DNA of 64,000 nt from contig NC_064045.1 of NCBI RefSeq assembly GCF_932526225.1, positions 2,459,998 through 2,523,997 on the forward strand, given 5' to 3'. Below the pieces are notes generated by a model. It was not told the origin of the DNA, ran no database searches, and worked only from the letters and a program-made list of their open reading frames with translations. Shown here piece by piece: positions 30,958 through 40,994 of this stretch (positions are counted from its first letter, which is position 1; every line of letters begins with the position of its first letter). The DNA comes from Nematostella vectensis. Its lineage: Eukaryota > Cnidaria > Anthozoa > Actiniaria > Edwardsiidae. The position numbers and the translations under genes were made by a program.

Positions 30958-33900
30958 ATGTCACAAACTCTCTCGGAAATAGAAGGAGAAATTTTTACGA
31001 CAACATTTCACAGAAATTAGAACAGATGAGAATTACTTTTATGGCATTTTTGATGAAGCTGACAAGTCTTTGAATTCTGTTATAGAGGAATTCCTCTGCC
31101 TCTCATATAGTTCGTTAAGGTTGACTTTCACGCAAAAGAAGACAAACGATACTCTGAACCAGGTGAGTGCTGTATAGCTCAGTGGGACGCAAAAATGCGC
31201 AGTCTTCATTTAGAATTTGAACATGTTTCTCTGTCGTGGTTTACGGTATGTTGGTATGAGTTTTTGAAACGTTTATGATCTACTAGGCGTCTTGTTTACA
31301 TTTACTGGCGCTGGTACAACTCGTACCAGGAAAAGGTATCTTTATAATGTGGGTATTGTCACCGCTATTTATTATATAGACTACTAGAGTATTTAAGGGC
31401 CCGTTATATTGGGAATAGCACGGGTTTACACTTGCTTGGGAACTTTAGAAGGGCTTTTACTTTTTGCTGTAATTTCCATGGTCAACTCTCCTTACAATTA
31501 ATAGTTGGGTCATATAACCATTTCAGAACATTCCAGTATTACCACGCAGCACAAAAGTCGGCATTTATATGATGTTAGAAGTTCCTTTCGTCGTTTTTTA
31601 GATTCTATTTTGGAAGCAGTATTCCATTTATAGTGTATATTCATGATTCTCGCGAGTATTTCCTCGTTACAACCTGTAACAGGATGCCGTGAAGTTAATG
31701 ATTTACGCACGGCTGGGCAGAACATACCTGTATTTATTTCAGCTGTGCTGTTCGATGGAATAAGCAGAACATGCCTTTAAGTTGCTACCAATCAGCAAAA
31801 TGTCGCCCTAAAGCCCCTCCCAAAGTGTCCAACTCTTTATATAGCCTATCTTAACTTAGAATACCCGTGGTATGACAATAGGGAGTGGTGAGGATATGTA
31901 ACTATCTTAAGAGAGTTATTGCCGCGGCTAATCCTCCCCTAGGATTATCCCTCGTGTACCCCCCCCCCCCCCCCCCCCCGTTTGAAATGAGTGTTGTCAT
32001 GGATTTTACCACTAAATGAAAAACTAAGGGTACTAAATTATGGGCGTGGCAAAAACGGAAAAAGTCATTTGCTGGATAGGGTAAGGTACCAGATGATATT
32101 ATTTACTCCCAGTTTTACCCAACTTGGTTGCAGCTTCTCCCGTATTCCAGCATGTCCGAGGGAATCTTCCTACCCAGTTTTTTGGACTACCTTTCTTGGT
32201 TGAATCTGCAGAAACGCAGCACTGTCTTCATTGACCTATCAAGGGAGGCAAATGCGAAACAAAATGGTGACGGCCTCTCTGGAAAAATGTTAGTAAGTTG
32301 TGTACTTTTCGGTTCTATTTCACGTTTTATTTTTTTTAAACAAATAATGTCTGCATTCCTCTTCTATTCGAATTGTTTGTGTCTCTGACTGAAATTTTAT
32401 AAGAAATTTACCCACCGGTAACCGAACCCACCCCCCACCCACCCTGCGATGGATCCAACCTTTTGTTACAATAGCCAAATCAAATTATTTTGCAATAGGA
32501 CATAGTAAAGGTGGCAAGAAAAAGACTGCACGACCTGGAGAGCACGACTATGGAAGGTCTTACCAGAAAATCCAAGGTACTCGAAAGCTAGAATGTCCTG
32601 CTTCAATACAGATCAGAAGCATTCGGGGAATTGATGAATACTCTGTTAACCAGGCATCCCACTCCACCCCGAATAGCTTCAAAAGCGCAAAGAAAATGCT
32701 TTGGATCGGCTTAAGAGAGTGGAATTCCCACGTCAAGCACCTTGCAATATTATGTGAAGCTTCCTCTTATTTGAAAAAATAAATATGAACACTAAAGGTG
32801 GGGAGCTCGTTTTTAAATATTTTCTTTAAAGTTCAGTAACGGATTCAAGCCATGTGAAAAAAAAGAAAGACGTTTCAATATTGTAAACTAGGGTACATTG
32901 TAAATTCTGTAATAGAAACTGAGCTGGCTAAAACAAACATCCCCGTTTACCGTCGCTGAGGACGTGCACATGTTAATCCTTCCTACGCAACGCGGGTACC
33001 CTGTGGTTTTGCTAAAAACTTTTAGTATGTTAACTAGGTTGTATCACTTGTTCAAAATACGCTGAGAGAAATTCTATTGCAATAAGTTCCACCTGGGCCA
33101 TAAAAATTTCATAAATTGACTGGACTACTGAAGACAGGATAGAACAACGCGATAGGCCTTGTGTTCACCCCAAGCATGCGAAGCACGTTGATGACTGCAA
33201 CTGCGGTGTCTTCATAAGCTTTGCATGTGTAACAGCTACCCTATGTATGAGTAACATTCACAGCCTTTGTAGCCCTGGGGGGAGGGGGTCCGTTTTCACG
33301 TTGACTAACATAAAATATGCTGGTATCAGACCAATTGAAAGCTCTCTATTGAGGTTGGGAAACTATGAGCAAAGAGTTTTTTTTTTTCAAGACAACAGAA
33401 TCTGAGTGAAACAATTAATTTTAGTGCAAAATTATGACTAAAGATCGGTCATTCTGCTTTTAATTTTTGTAGATCTTATGTAACTATTTCAAAAACTTTT
33501 GTACTTTTATCTACTTTCAATAGTTTGCCTGTTGCCTGGCTCTTGGAATTCCACCAACTCCATACTAAGCGGCGGCTGCTGTCTCAGGTCATTGGATCCT
33601 GCTATGATGACATGAATAGGTAATTGTTAAGGACCCCATAGCTAAAAATAGAGAGGGGCTAAATTTGCTTAATTTGACCCACCCTCCATAAAGGGTTAAA
33701 TGCAAATTCACAGAGATGCGGACAAAAAGCCCTGTTACAAATCAATTGTTTACTAATTAATGCCTTTATTATATTCATTAATATTGATGCTGAGCATATA
33801 TTTTGTTGTTTGACTTTCTAAAAACAAATATAAGGTTGATAAATTCTACCAAGGTATCCCCTTCTCTTGGAGAAAAAGCAACAATAATAATCATTTTGTG

Positions 33901-34243
33901 CCAAAAATGGTTTATCCACTAGTTCTCCTGCAACTGTGAACAATTATTTTAATCACCTGTTCAAGCTTTGATGTAAAAAATATGGTACCTTATTTGAACT
34001 AAAATGTTATAAGCATAAGAGCCATCCCTGCATATCCCAACCTCACGATTTTGAGTATAAAACTATAAACAGTTTTCTAGCTAATTTTCTTTGATCCTTT
34101 TCTGTTGTAGCAATCACAACATTAAGGTTTGTAAACTCTGTCGGCAAGACGACAACGACCACTGTGACCAGTACTTTCATGCTACCTGTGCCAGTTTCAA
34201 CTTTGCAACAGCTCTTTCCCCACAATTTCCCCACAATCCCTGA
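30958..34243 (+). pseudogene. Ulp1/C48-PHD gene, unit 2 copy with 5' exons
   Basis: Three 5' exons found only here join in phase 0: about 30958-31162 (ends before GTGAGT; the ATG frame needs a one-base shift near 31010), 32134-32292 (SEGIFLPSFLDYLSWLNLQK) and 32499-32576. Exons corresponding to 15197-15950 of unit 1, including the catalytic His block, are missing. The Cys block at about 33140-33220 keeps DCNCGVF, but the oxyanion Gln is changed to His (33184-33186) and its donor GT is now GC. The last exon, 34111-34243, encodes a PHD-like finger (CKLC, HATC) that has lost the GWLGCDCC stretch present in unit 3. So this copy cannot make a normal protease. Confidence 0.6.
31163..32133 (+). other. 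Intron of the unit 2 Ulp1-PHD copy
   Basis: AT-rich sequence with a 23-base poly-C run at 31957-31979 (possible assembly weak point). No coding signal. Confidence 0.5.
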
Positions 34244-34609
34244 CATATTGACATATTGTGGATTACTAAGTGTCAATAGTTTACCAATAATTATTTTAAC
34301 ACGGCCATTGGGGGTGCTTTCTTCAGGGTGATAGAAGTCAATGAGACTGGATAAAACAGATTTTGTGTAATTGCCCTCCTCAAGTAAGCTGCAGAACAGT
34401 AATACAGATTGAAACGGAAAATCACGATTTATCTTATTTAAGAATTTCTTAGATATAAATCTAATACTATGGAGTCATGTAGGTTTGATAACCAGTCTGG
34501 ATTTTCCTTTTTTGATAATGCTTCCTTTATGGTCTGTAAATATTCGTGTAACTCCTGCCTGTTAGCAAAGACATAGCTGGCGCAAACAATGTAGGAATAG
34601 TGTATCCCC
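34240..34609 (-). pseudogene. Unrecognised coding-like exon, minus strand (unit 2 copy)
   Basis: From an acceptor-like TTTCAG at 34615-34610 the minus strand reads GIHYSYIVCASYVFANRQEL, then a charged helical stretch (QTIKEALSKKENPDW, HDSIVLDLYLR). A frame change follows at about 34445, then KINRDFPFQSVLLFCSLLEE, SVLSSLIDFYHPEE and GRVKIIIGKLL. Composition and helix pattern look like real protein, and the unit 3 copy differs by an in-frame 6-base deletion plus conservative changes, but both copies share the frame break. It converges on, and overlaps the end of, the PHD exon. I do not recognise the family. Confidence 0.5.
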
Positions 34610-36366
34610 CTGAAATTTGTGGTGGCTTGTTATGACTTTAGTGGCTAGAGTGGCAGTTTAGGTCCTAGGGGTCGCGAGATTTTTAGCCTTGTCTCATGGA
34701 TAGCATTTTGTAAATTGTCGTACAGATTTTACTTTATCACTCCAAGACAAAATTATTGGTGTTATCTGATATATTTGTTGTATTTTACCTTGTCATGGTA
34801 ACCGTCTTAGGTTAAATTTGATAAGTAATGCATTCTATAATGACAAGCGAACTCTGCTAAATGCTTAGATATTTTGATAATTTCGCTCGTCCCGCCACCC
34901 TCCAAATATCTGAATCCACCGCTATCAATTCAGAGTAAAAGACACTTTCATGACCAGTGAACATATTTATTATCACGTAGTAGTTCTGAATACCATTTAT
35001 TTAGAGTTATTATCAAATACAATATTAAATAACAAATACGTCTATTACACAGTTAATAATTTACCTTCAATATTTGGAAAATTCCGCAGAAATGAAGAGC
35101 GTTATTGTTGTAAAACTAGACCCTGCGCGCAGGGTTGACTGGGATACCTGAGATCTGGAACTTGTTTGTGTGACATGTATGGCAAAGATTTTACTGCCTA
35201 CTTTGGATATAATAAAAAAAATATATAATCTTGTTTTTTATTGTAAATGCCATATCACAACACTGATTGGGGCGAGAAAGGTAAGAGCATCATCTCTTCA
35301 GGTGTGGGGTGGACTCGAGGTGTGCTCCATGAAAGTAGACAGGGCTGATTGTACTATCTTAAAATACTATCCCCACATCAGAGTTAGCATCGAAATAAGA
35401 TTAAGGAAAGCTGAGAATGTGTTTAAAAATTGTTATTTCTTAAACATTTCTTTGGTTCACTGCCCTCAATGTGCTACCACTTAGGGATAAATTTTTTTTT
35501 ACACCCAAAGTAAGTCCTATTGTATTAACAATATAATTTTATTGAAATGTTTTATTTTTTTTATGTAAGTTACAAGTAAACAACAAAAATTATTTATTTT
35601 GAAAGGGGCTATAGAATATCTAGACTTGATCGAAATTTATAGAGCATAAACATATTTTCAATATCAACAACACTACAAAAATATTACAAACCTCTAGATT
35701 TTTTTTAAATTGTTCCATAAAAATAAAATGACATTCAATGAGGGATAAAGGTATTTCAGGGAAATAATAAAACTCAAGCTTACTAAAGAAAGCACAAAAG
35801 TACCAAAATAATTTTCACAGATTTAAGTACATATTTTACACTTACATGACTTACAACACCTATGCTGTACTTTATTAAAATCGACATGGTTAAAATGATG
35901 AGATTCAATGAGAGAGATCAAGATATTTTATAGTAAGAAATTAAAATTCATCTTAGGGTAGCCGGTCAAGTGTCCAATGTAAAGTAGATTCATCGACAAA
36001 GCGATTTGTAGGAGACGATTTCCATCAATTGTTTTAAACTACTTGCAAAATAGATTAAGCAATCAAGGTAAATACCTCGAGTCCATTCATGAGTGTCCAG
36101 AGCACATTTAATTACGTCTTAAAGTAAGCTGTATGAGTCTAAAGCAGTCAGCACTTTGAGCCGCGTGTCTCGCACTCGGGTCGCAAATGTAAACACGAGT
36201 AAATACAGCGAAATCAATCCAAGCTGAGATGATTTTCCAAAAAAACTTGGTAGAAATTGAGGCTATGGTTAAATATGCAGTTATTAAATCGCGAATCGGG
36301 CCTTCAACTGCACAAATAACATGTATCTGAGAGCTGGAATCTCAAATTCAAGATGGCGGCCTTGCA
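34610..36366 (+). other. AT-rich non-coding tract, unit 2
   Basis: Duplicated at about 56607-58353. Only short open frames and no recognisable domain. The right end has AAGATGGCGGCC near 36351. Confidence 0.6.
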
Positions 36367-36600
36367 CTCGTTCACACGGTTCAGAAGGAAGATCATTATA
36401 ATAAGGTAATTAGCATATTTACATTAGAGTCAAGTCTCTCACGGTCGTCGTACGGACGTTGTTTATTTGGCATTCATAACTGATATCCACGGCTGTGTTC
36501 CATCAAAGCAGCAACAACTGAATTTTTCACTTATTTACTTATGTCCTTTTGAGTGTTATGAAGTTCGCGAACCTAGTGAACTCAGACTTCTTCACAAGGC
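36367..36600 (+). repeat. Left arm of the large inverted repeat (unit 2)
   Basis: Reverse complement of about 39833-40196. Outer end CTCGTTCACACGGTTCAGAAGG, inner end around GAAGTTCGCGAAC. The arms enclose the 22-bp minisatellite, a Penelope element and a MITE. It could be the long termini of a DNA transposon, but no transposase is visible. Confidence 0.65.
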
Positions 36601-36681
36601 CCATAGGGCCGGTCGTTGTCATTTGGCAAGTAAGTTCATATTCATAAAGCTCTGTTTTAACCAAAAATATATGAATGCTTG

Positions 36682-36832
36682 TCTTGGTCTTGCTTGTCTT
36701 GGTCTTGGTCTTGCGGCTTGCTTGTCTCTGTCTTGCGGCTTGCTTGTCTCTGTCTTGCGGCTTGCTTGTCTCTGTCTTGCGGCTTGCTTGTCTCGGTCTT
36801 GCGGCTTGCTTGTCTTGGTCTTGCGGCTTGCC
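36682..36832 (+). repeat. 22-bp minisatellite, about 7 units
   Basis: Tandem units of CTTGCTTGTCTCTGTCTTGCGG with TCTCGG and TCTTGG variants. Because 22 is not a multiple of three, each frame rotates through the same Leu/Cys-rich peptides. The unit 3 copy at 63124-63424 is twice as long. Confidence 0.92.
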
Positions 36833-37079
36833 TTAGGTGCATTAGCTTGATCCTTGTTGATTTAACTGTAGATCCCTTCAAAAAGGCTTACAAAGTTCTC
36901 TGGAAGTGGTTTGCCAATGGGCAAGAGCTCAGACAATGCTTGCCTTCAACCATATTTACCACCATTTTATAACATTGTGCATCTATGAAGGGAAGAGGGT
37001 GGCTCGCCACCTTACTGACTCATACAATTGCACCAAGTCAGGTCATAGGCTGTATGCTACTAGTAAAATATAACCTAGT

Positions 37080-38690
37080 ACTACCTGCCTTATTGACGAG
37101 TTGTCAGCGTCTAAACTGGCGTTTAGCTTCCCCAATATATTGAAGGTTACAGCGGTTACATTGAATCATATAAATCACGTTTTTAGTATTGCAGGTTATG
37201 TAGGAGGTTATAGGTCGTGTTTCACCTGTTGAGAAAAATGTGTAGCTTGTCAGGCCATCGGTTCTAATATAGGGGCAGGTTAGGCAGTTTTTTCCGTAAC
37301 GGAAAGCACCGGGAGGTTGGTTGGTGGGAGAGCGGTCGGAAGGTAGCTTGGCTTTAACGAGGATGTCGCGGAGGTTAGGTGAGCGGCGAAAGGCGACAAA
37401 AGGGGGCTCAGTGAAAACCTTATGGCATCGCTTAGACGAGAGTAGAAGGTTGTAGTTTCTACGGATTATGTCGTTGATGTTAGGTAGTGTAGGGTTATAG
37501 GTAGTGACAAAGGAGATGCGACGGGAGTTTTTGTGGTTGTATTATTAGGGCGTAGGGCGTCAATGCGGGAAATGTCAGCAACGCGTAGGATTTGTCTCTT
37601 GAGAAAAGCGGGTTTATAGCCACGCTTGAGGAGGTAGTTGGTGAGTTCATTGCAGCGGTTATTAAAGCTTTCTTCTGTAGAACAAATGCGGCGAATACGG
37701 AGGGCGAGGCTATAGGGGATAGCCTTTTTGGTGTGATGAGGATGGCAAGATGAAAAAAGAAGGTGTTGGTGTTTGTCAGTAGGTTTGGAGTAGAGGTCAG
37801 TTTCGATTTTACTATTAACAAGGGAGACATTAACGTCAAGAAAAGGTACATTTTTATAGGAGTGGGAGCTTGTAAATTTAATAGTGGGATGTAGATTGTT
37901 AAGATAATCTACAAAAGCGTTCAATTTGTCTAGACCCTCAGTCCATACAACAAAAATACCGTCGATGTATCTTAACCACGTATGGGGTTTGTAAGGGGCG
38001 TCACGCAAAGCGTTGGTTTCAAATAGACCAAGAAAGAGACAGGCGAAAGAGGGTGCCATGCGTGTGCCCATTGCGGTGCCATGCTTCTGGAGGTAGTGTT
38101 TGTCATTAAAGCAGAAGTTGTTCATTTGAAGGATCATGCGGATTAAATCACAAATAGTGCCAGCAGGGATGGGGTTAGTGTTACATATGCGAAGGAAGTG
38201 GTGACAAGCGTTGATACCATCATTATGTGGAATATTAGTATAGAGGCTAGAGACGTCGAGTGTGACCAGGAGAGAGTCTGTTGGTAGGTTGCTGCGTGTT
38301 AATAAAATGTTTAAAAAGTGGTTAGTGTCTTTAACGTATGATGGAAGTTTACTTACTTATGGCTGGAGGTAGTAGTCTACAAATTCTGAGATGCGTTTGG
38401 TGGGGTGGGAGTTGGAGGAAATAATAGGGCGCCTAGGATTACCATGTTTATGTATTTTAGGGAGTATGTAAAACCGTTCAGGTTTAGAGTCTTTGGGTGT
38501 GAGGTAGGATTTAGTGTCCTGATTAATTATTCCGTCCGTGTGCATTCGGTTGATGTAAGTTGTGACTCGTTCTTGTATGTCATTAGTAATGTCGGCATCT
38601 AATTGTGTGTAGAATTAAGTGTCATTAAGTTGTCTATTACATTCATTAATATACCAGTCTTTGTCCATTACGACTGTGCCAGATCAAGAG
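37080..38690 (-). pseudogene. Penelope-like retroelement ORF: reverse transcriptase plus GIY-YIG endonuclease, broken
   Basis: Minus-strand Penelope order: N-terminal region (VVMDKDWYINEC at about 38675), RFYILPKIHKHGNPRRPIIS (38500-38440), RT motif A VTLDVSSLYTNIPH (about 38260), HGTAMGTRMAPSFACLFLG, and motif C RYIDGIF (about 37972-37952), then a linker and the GIY-YIG segment VIYMIQCNRCNLQYIGEAK near 37185-37120. Penelope motif C is normally YIDD or YVDD; here the second Asp codon is GGT (Gly, 37958-37960), which would abolish catalysis. There are also stops near 38625 and 38357 and a frame change near 37530. A dead copy. Confidence 0.85.
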
Positions 38691-38884
38691 AAGCAAAGCA
38701 AGAGAAGCCACACTGATAGCTCGCGCTGGTACTCTTGAACCCGGTGGCCTCAACCGGCGTGAAGAAACCGTTTAGCTACTTAGTAATCCACACCACCCTA
38801 TTTACTATCCATAAGTCACTCCTTACTCAATTACTATTTTTACCTTTTGTTAGTTAATCATCAATGAACTTTGTACATATACTA

Positions 38885-39043
38885 CAGGGGCGTAGCCAGG
38901 GGGGTGGCCCAGGGGGCCCGCCCCCCCCCTTCTAGCAGCCAAAAATACAGTAAATGTATGAGACATAATCTAAAATACAGGAGAAAATGACTTGAAATGA
39001 CCTTTTGGGCCCCCTCCTGTTAAAAATCCCGGCTACGCCTCTG
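38885..39043 (+). mobile_element. Short MITE with GGCGTAGCC-type inverted ends
   Basis: 159 bp with termini CAGGGGCGTAGCCAGG and (C)CGGCTACGCCTCTG, flanked by TACTA on both sides (38880-38884, 39044-39048). A GC-rich, C-run interior and no coding capacity. The superfamily is uncertain. Confidence 0.8.
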
Positions 39044-39080
39044 TACTAGCTGTAACATGTCATTGTAACTCATTTATAAC

Positions 39081-39118
39081 CTGAAGAAGGCAGGTATTGG
39101 CCTGCCGAAATATCGCTC
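39081..39118 (+). ncRNA. Hammerhead-like motif near the Penelope element (tentative)
   Basis: CTGAAGA is followed by a 6-bp stem (GGCAGG/CCTGCC) and then GAAA, the order of the hammerhead ribozyme core (CUGANGA, stem II, GAAA). Penelope elements are known to carry hammerhead motifs in their terminal repeats. A clear stem III and cleavage triplet are not visible, and the motif is on the strand opposite to the Penelope frame. Confidence 0.3.
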
Positions 39119-39832
39119 TAAAAAAACATAAATCTGCGTTGTTGTCGACTTTTTCTTTTTAAGGTTTTCTTAAATAGTACGAGGGATAGTAAAATATTTA
39201 TTTCTAGACTAATAGCTTTTTTAGTCTCAGATGATAAAACTCCAGGGTGATAATGAACCCTGTCCTCCCATAAGAAAAGTAAAATGCTTTATGTAAATAC
39301 CACGCCCCCCCCCCGTGATTGTTATTCACATAGAAAGGTACCCATAAGCTTAAAAAACCGGAAGATCGCTTTAAAATGGCCACATTTAGATGAATTCTCC
39401 AGGTAAAATGACACAAGTTTGATACTTCACTACTGAAAAATTCCTATCCCCGACATAAGCAAGTTACCAGATTGTCCGAAGATCGATCATTGCGAACACT
39501 GCAAAATCTACTAGTAGTGTCGTATGCCTCGATTTTTGCCTTGCCCTTTTCAATTGAAGATACAGACATCCATCGACCACCGTTTTCCATTTTTCCAGGT
39601 TCCATCTCGTTTGAAAAAGCCCGCGAAAAATCTTATATTTCATATTAAGTGTTTGCTGTCAGTTTAATCTATCTCACTTCCGGTTAACTTTTGGAGCGTG
39701 TGAAAGATCGTCAGCTGAAAAGGTCAGTATACAACAGATCACAACACTCACATGGACACCAGCGGAATTATCGTTTAATCCTTTTTTTTTTCTACAAATA
39801 TTTATTTGTACGCGAGGGATCGACCCTTTGAG

Positions 39833-40196
39833 ACGTGTGAAGAAGTTTGAGTGTTCGCGAACTTCACAACACTCAAAAGGACATAAGTAAATAAGTGAAA
39901 AATTCATAAATGTGGACTTTAGAAGCACACTAGCATACACACATTGGCACCAGTAGGGCCAAGACGGGACGCTAGCACAGTCTATTACCCGTGCAGTTCG
40001 GCAACCATGGACAGCTGTTTCGTCCTTATTAGGACTCGTCAGCATGGCATAGCCGGTTTGCCTCAGTTAAACTTCATCGGCAGATCTCCTCTCACTTCAC
40101 GTCCGTACGACGAGCGTACGACCGTGAGAGACTTGACTCTCACGGTATGCTAATTACTTTATTATAATGACCGTCCTTCTGAACCGTGTGAACGAG
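39833..40196 (+). repeat. Right arm of the large inverted repeat (unit 2/3 boundary)
   Basis: Pairs with 36367-36600 and is repeated directly at 1721-1882 in unit 1. It contains the same 24-base palindrome at 40122-40145. The uninterrupted CTTATTAGGACTCGTCAGC near 40030 is the empty site for the gypsy insertion of unit 1. Confidence 0.7.
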
Positions 40197-40994
40197 CGCT
40201 GACCTTTTAAATTATGCAAAAGTTTTTGGTAACTAAGCGTTGCGATGACGTAGGACAGTAGGCTAGATACTTCGTGTAAGAAAAAGGCTTCAGTAAGGTC
40301 GCATTCAATACACTAAAACAAGCGAAGTATTGACTATGGCGCAAAGGCTCTTGGGGTATTGCGAAACAGCAGCCATCTTGAAATTACTTTGTCAGTCGGG
40401 ACTTCCAACAGCGTGTCAACCGGATTCCGACGTATACATTACCGCTGACTTCCTGCAGACTCGCGAATCTGCGAAGAAAAGCCGTACCAGCTGATGTAAA
40501 AGCAACACAAAGCACAATATCCCTACAAGTCCGGTAAGCAAGGGTATCAGAGAGCCCGACAGTAGTTTCTCTATAAATCATCGGCAAAATCACGCACATC
40601 GCGTCTTTGAATGTGTTGGTTTGTGAAGTGTGACGAAATGTGAGATTATCGTTCAAAAGTCTTTAGCTTGATCTTTGCTCTGCTATCTTCGGATTTTGAT
40701 AACATTTCTTACATTCACTATTCTCTGAGGTCGGTAACTTGTGCGTTGTATTGGGGATTGTGCATTGAATCGGATTTCTACACTAATTTTGTGCGGTTCT
40801 CTGTTTGTGCTTCCGCTTTCGATTTAGTAAGGGCTTCGATTGTTTATGAGCAGTCCGCTTTTATTTAAACGGTAATCACGTCAGCTTTGTTTATATTTAT
40901 TTCTGCGATCGTATGCAGCTCAAACTGTCCAAGGTGTTGCTGATGTGGCCTAGGCTTGATTGTTTTAGAAAGATGGGGAATGGATATCATAGGA
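40197..40994 (+). promoter_or_regulatory. NLR-3 5' flank, now displaced by a LINE
   Basis: Copy of the block that precedes NLR-1 (4925-5570) and of 1883-2860. In unit 1 it ends about 260 bases before the coding exon. In unit 3 a 3.6-kb LINE sits between it and the rest of the flank at 44639. Promoter function is inferred only from its constant position. Confidence 0.4.

Noticed and set aside
34950-35484. Plus-strand frames of 62 and 104 codons in the AT-rich tract
   Set aside because: The second is not kept open in unit 3 and neither has domain features or splice context.
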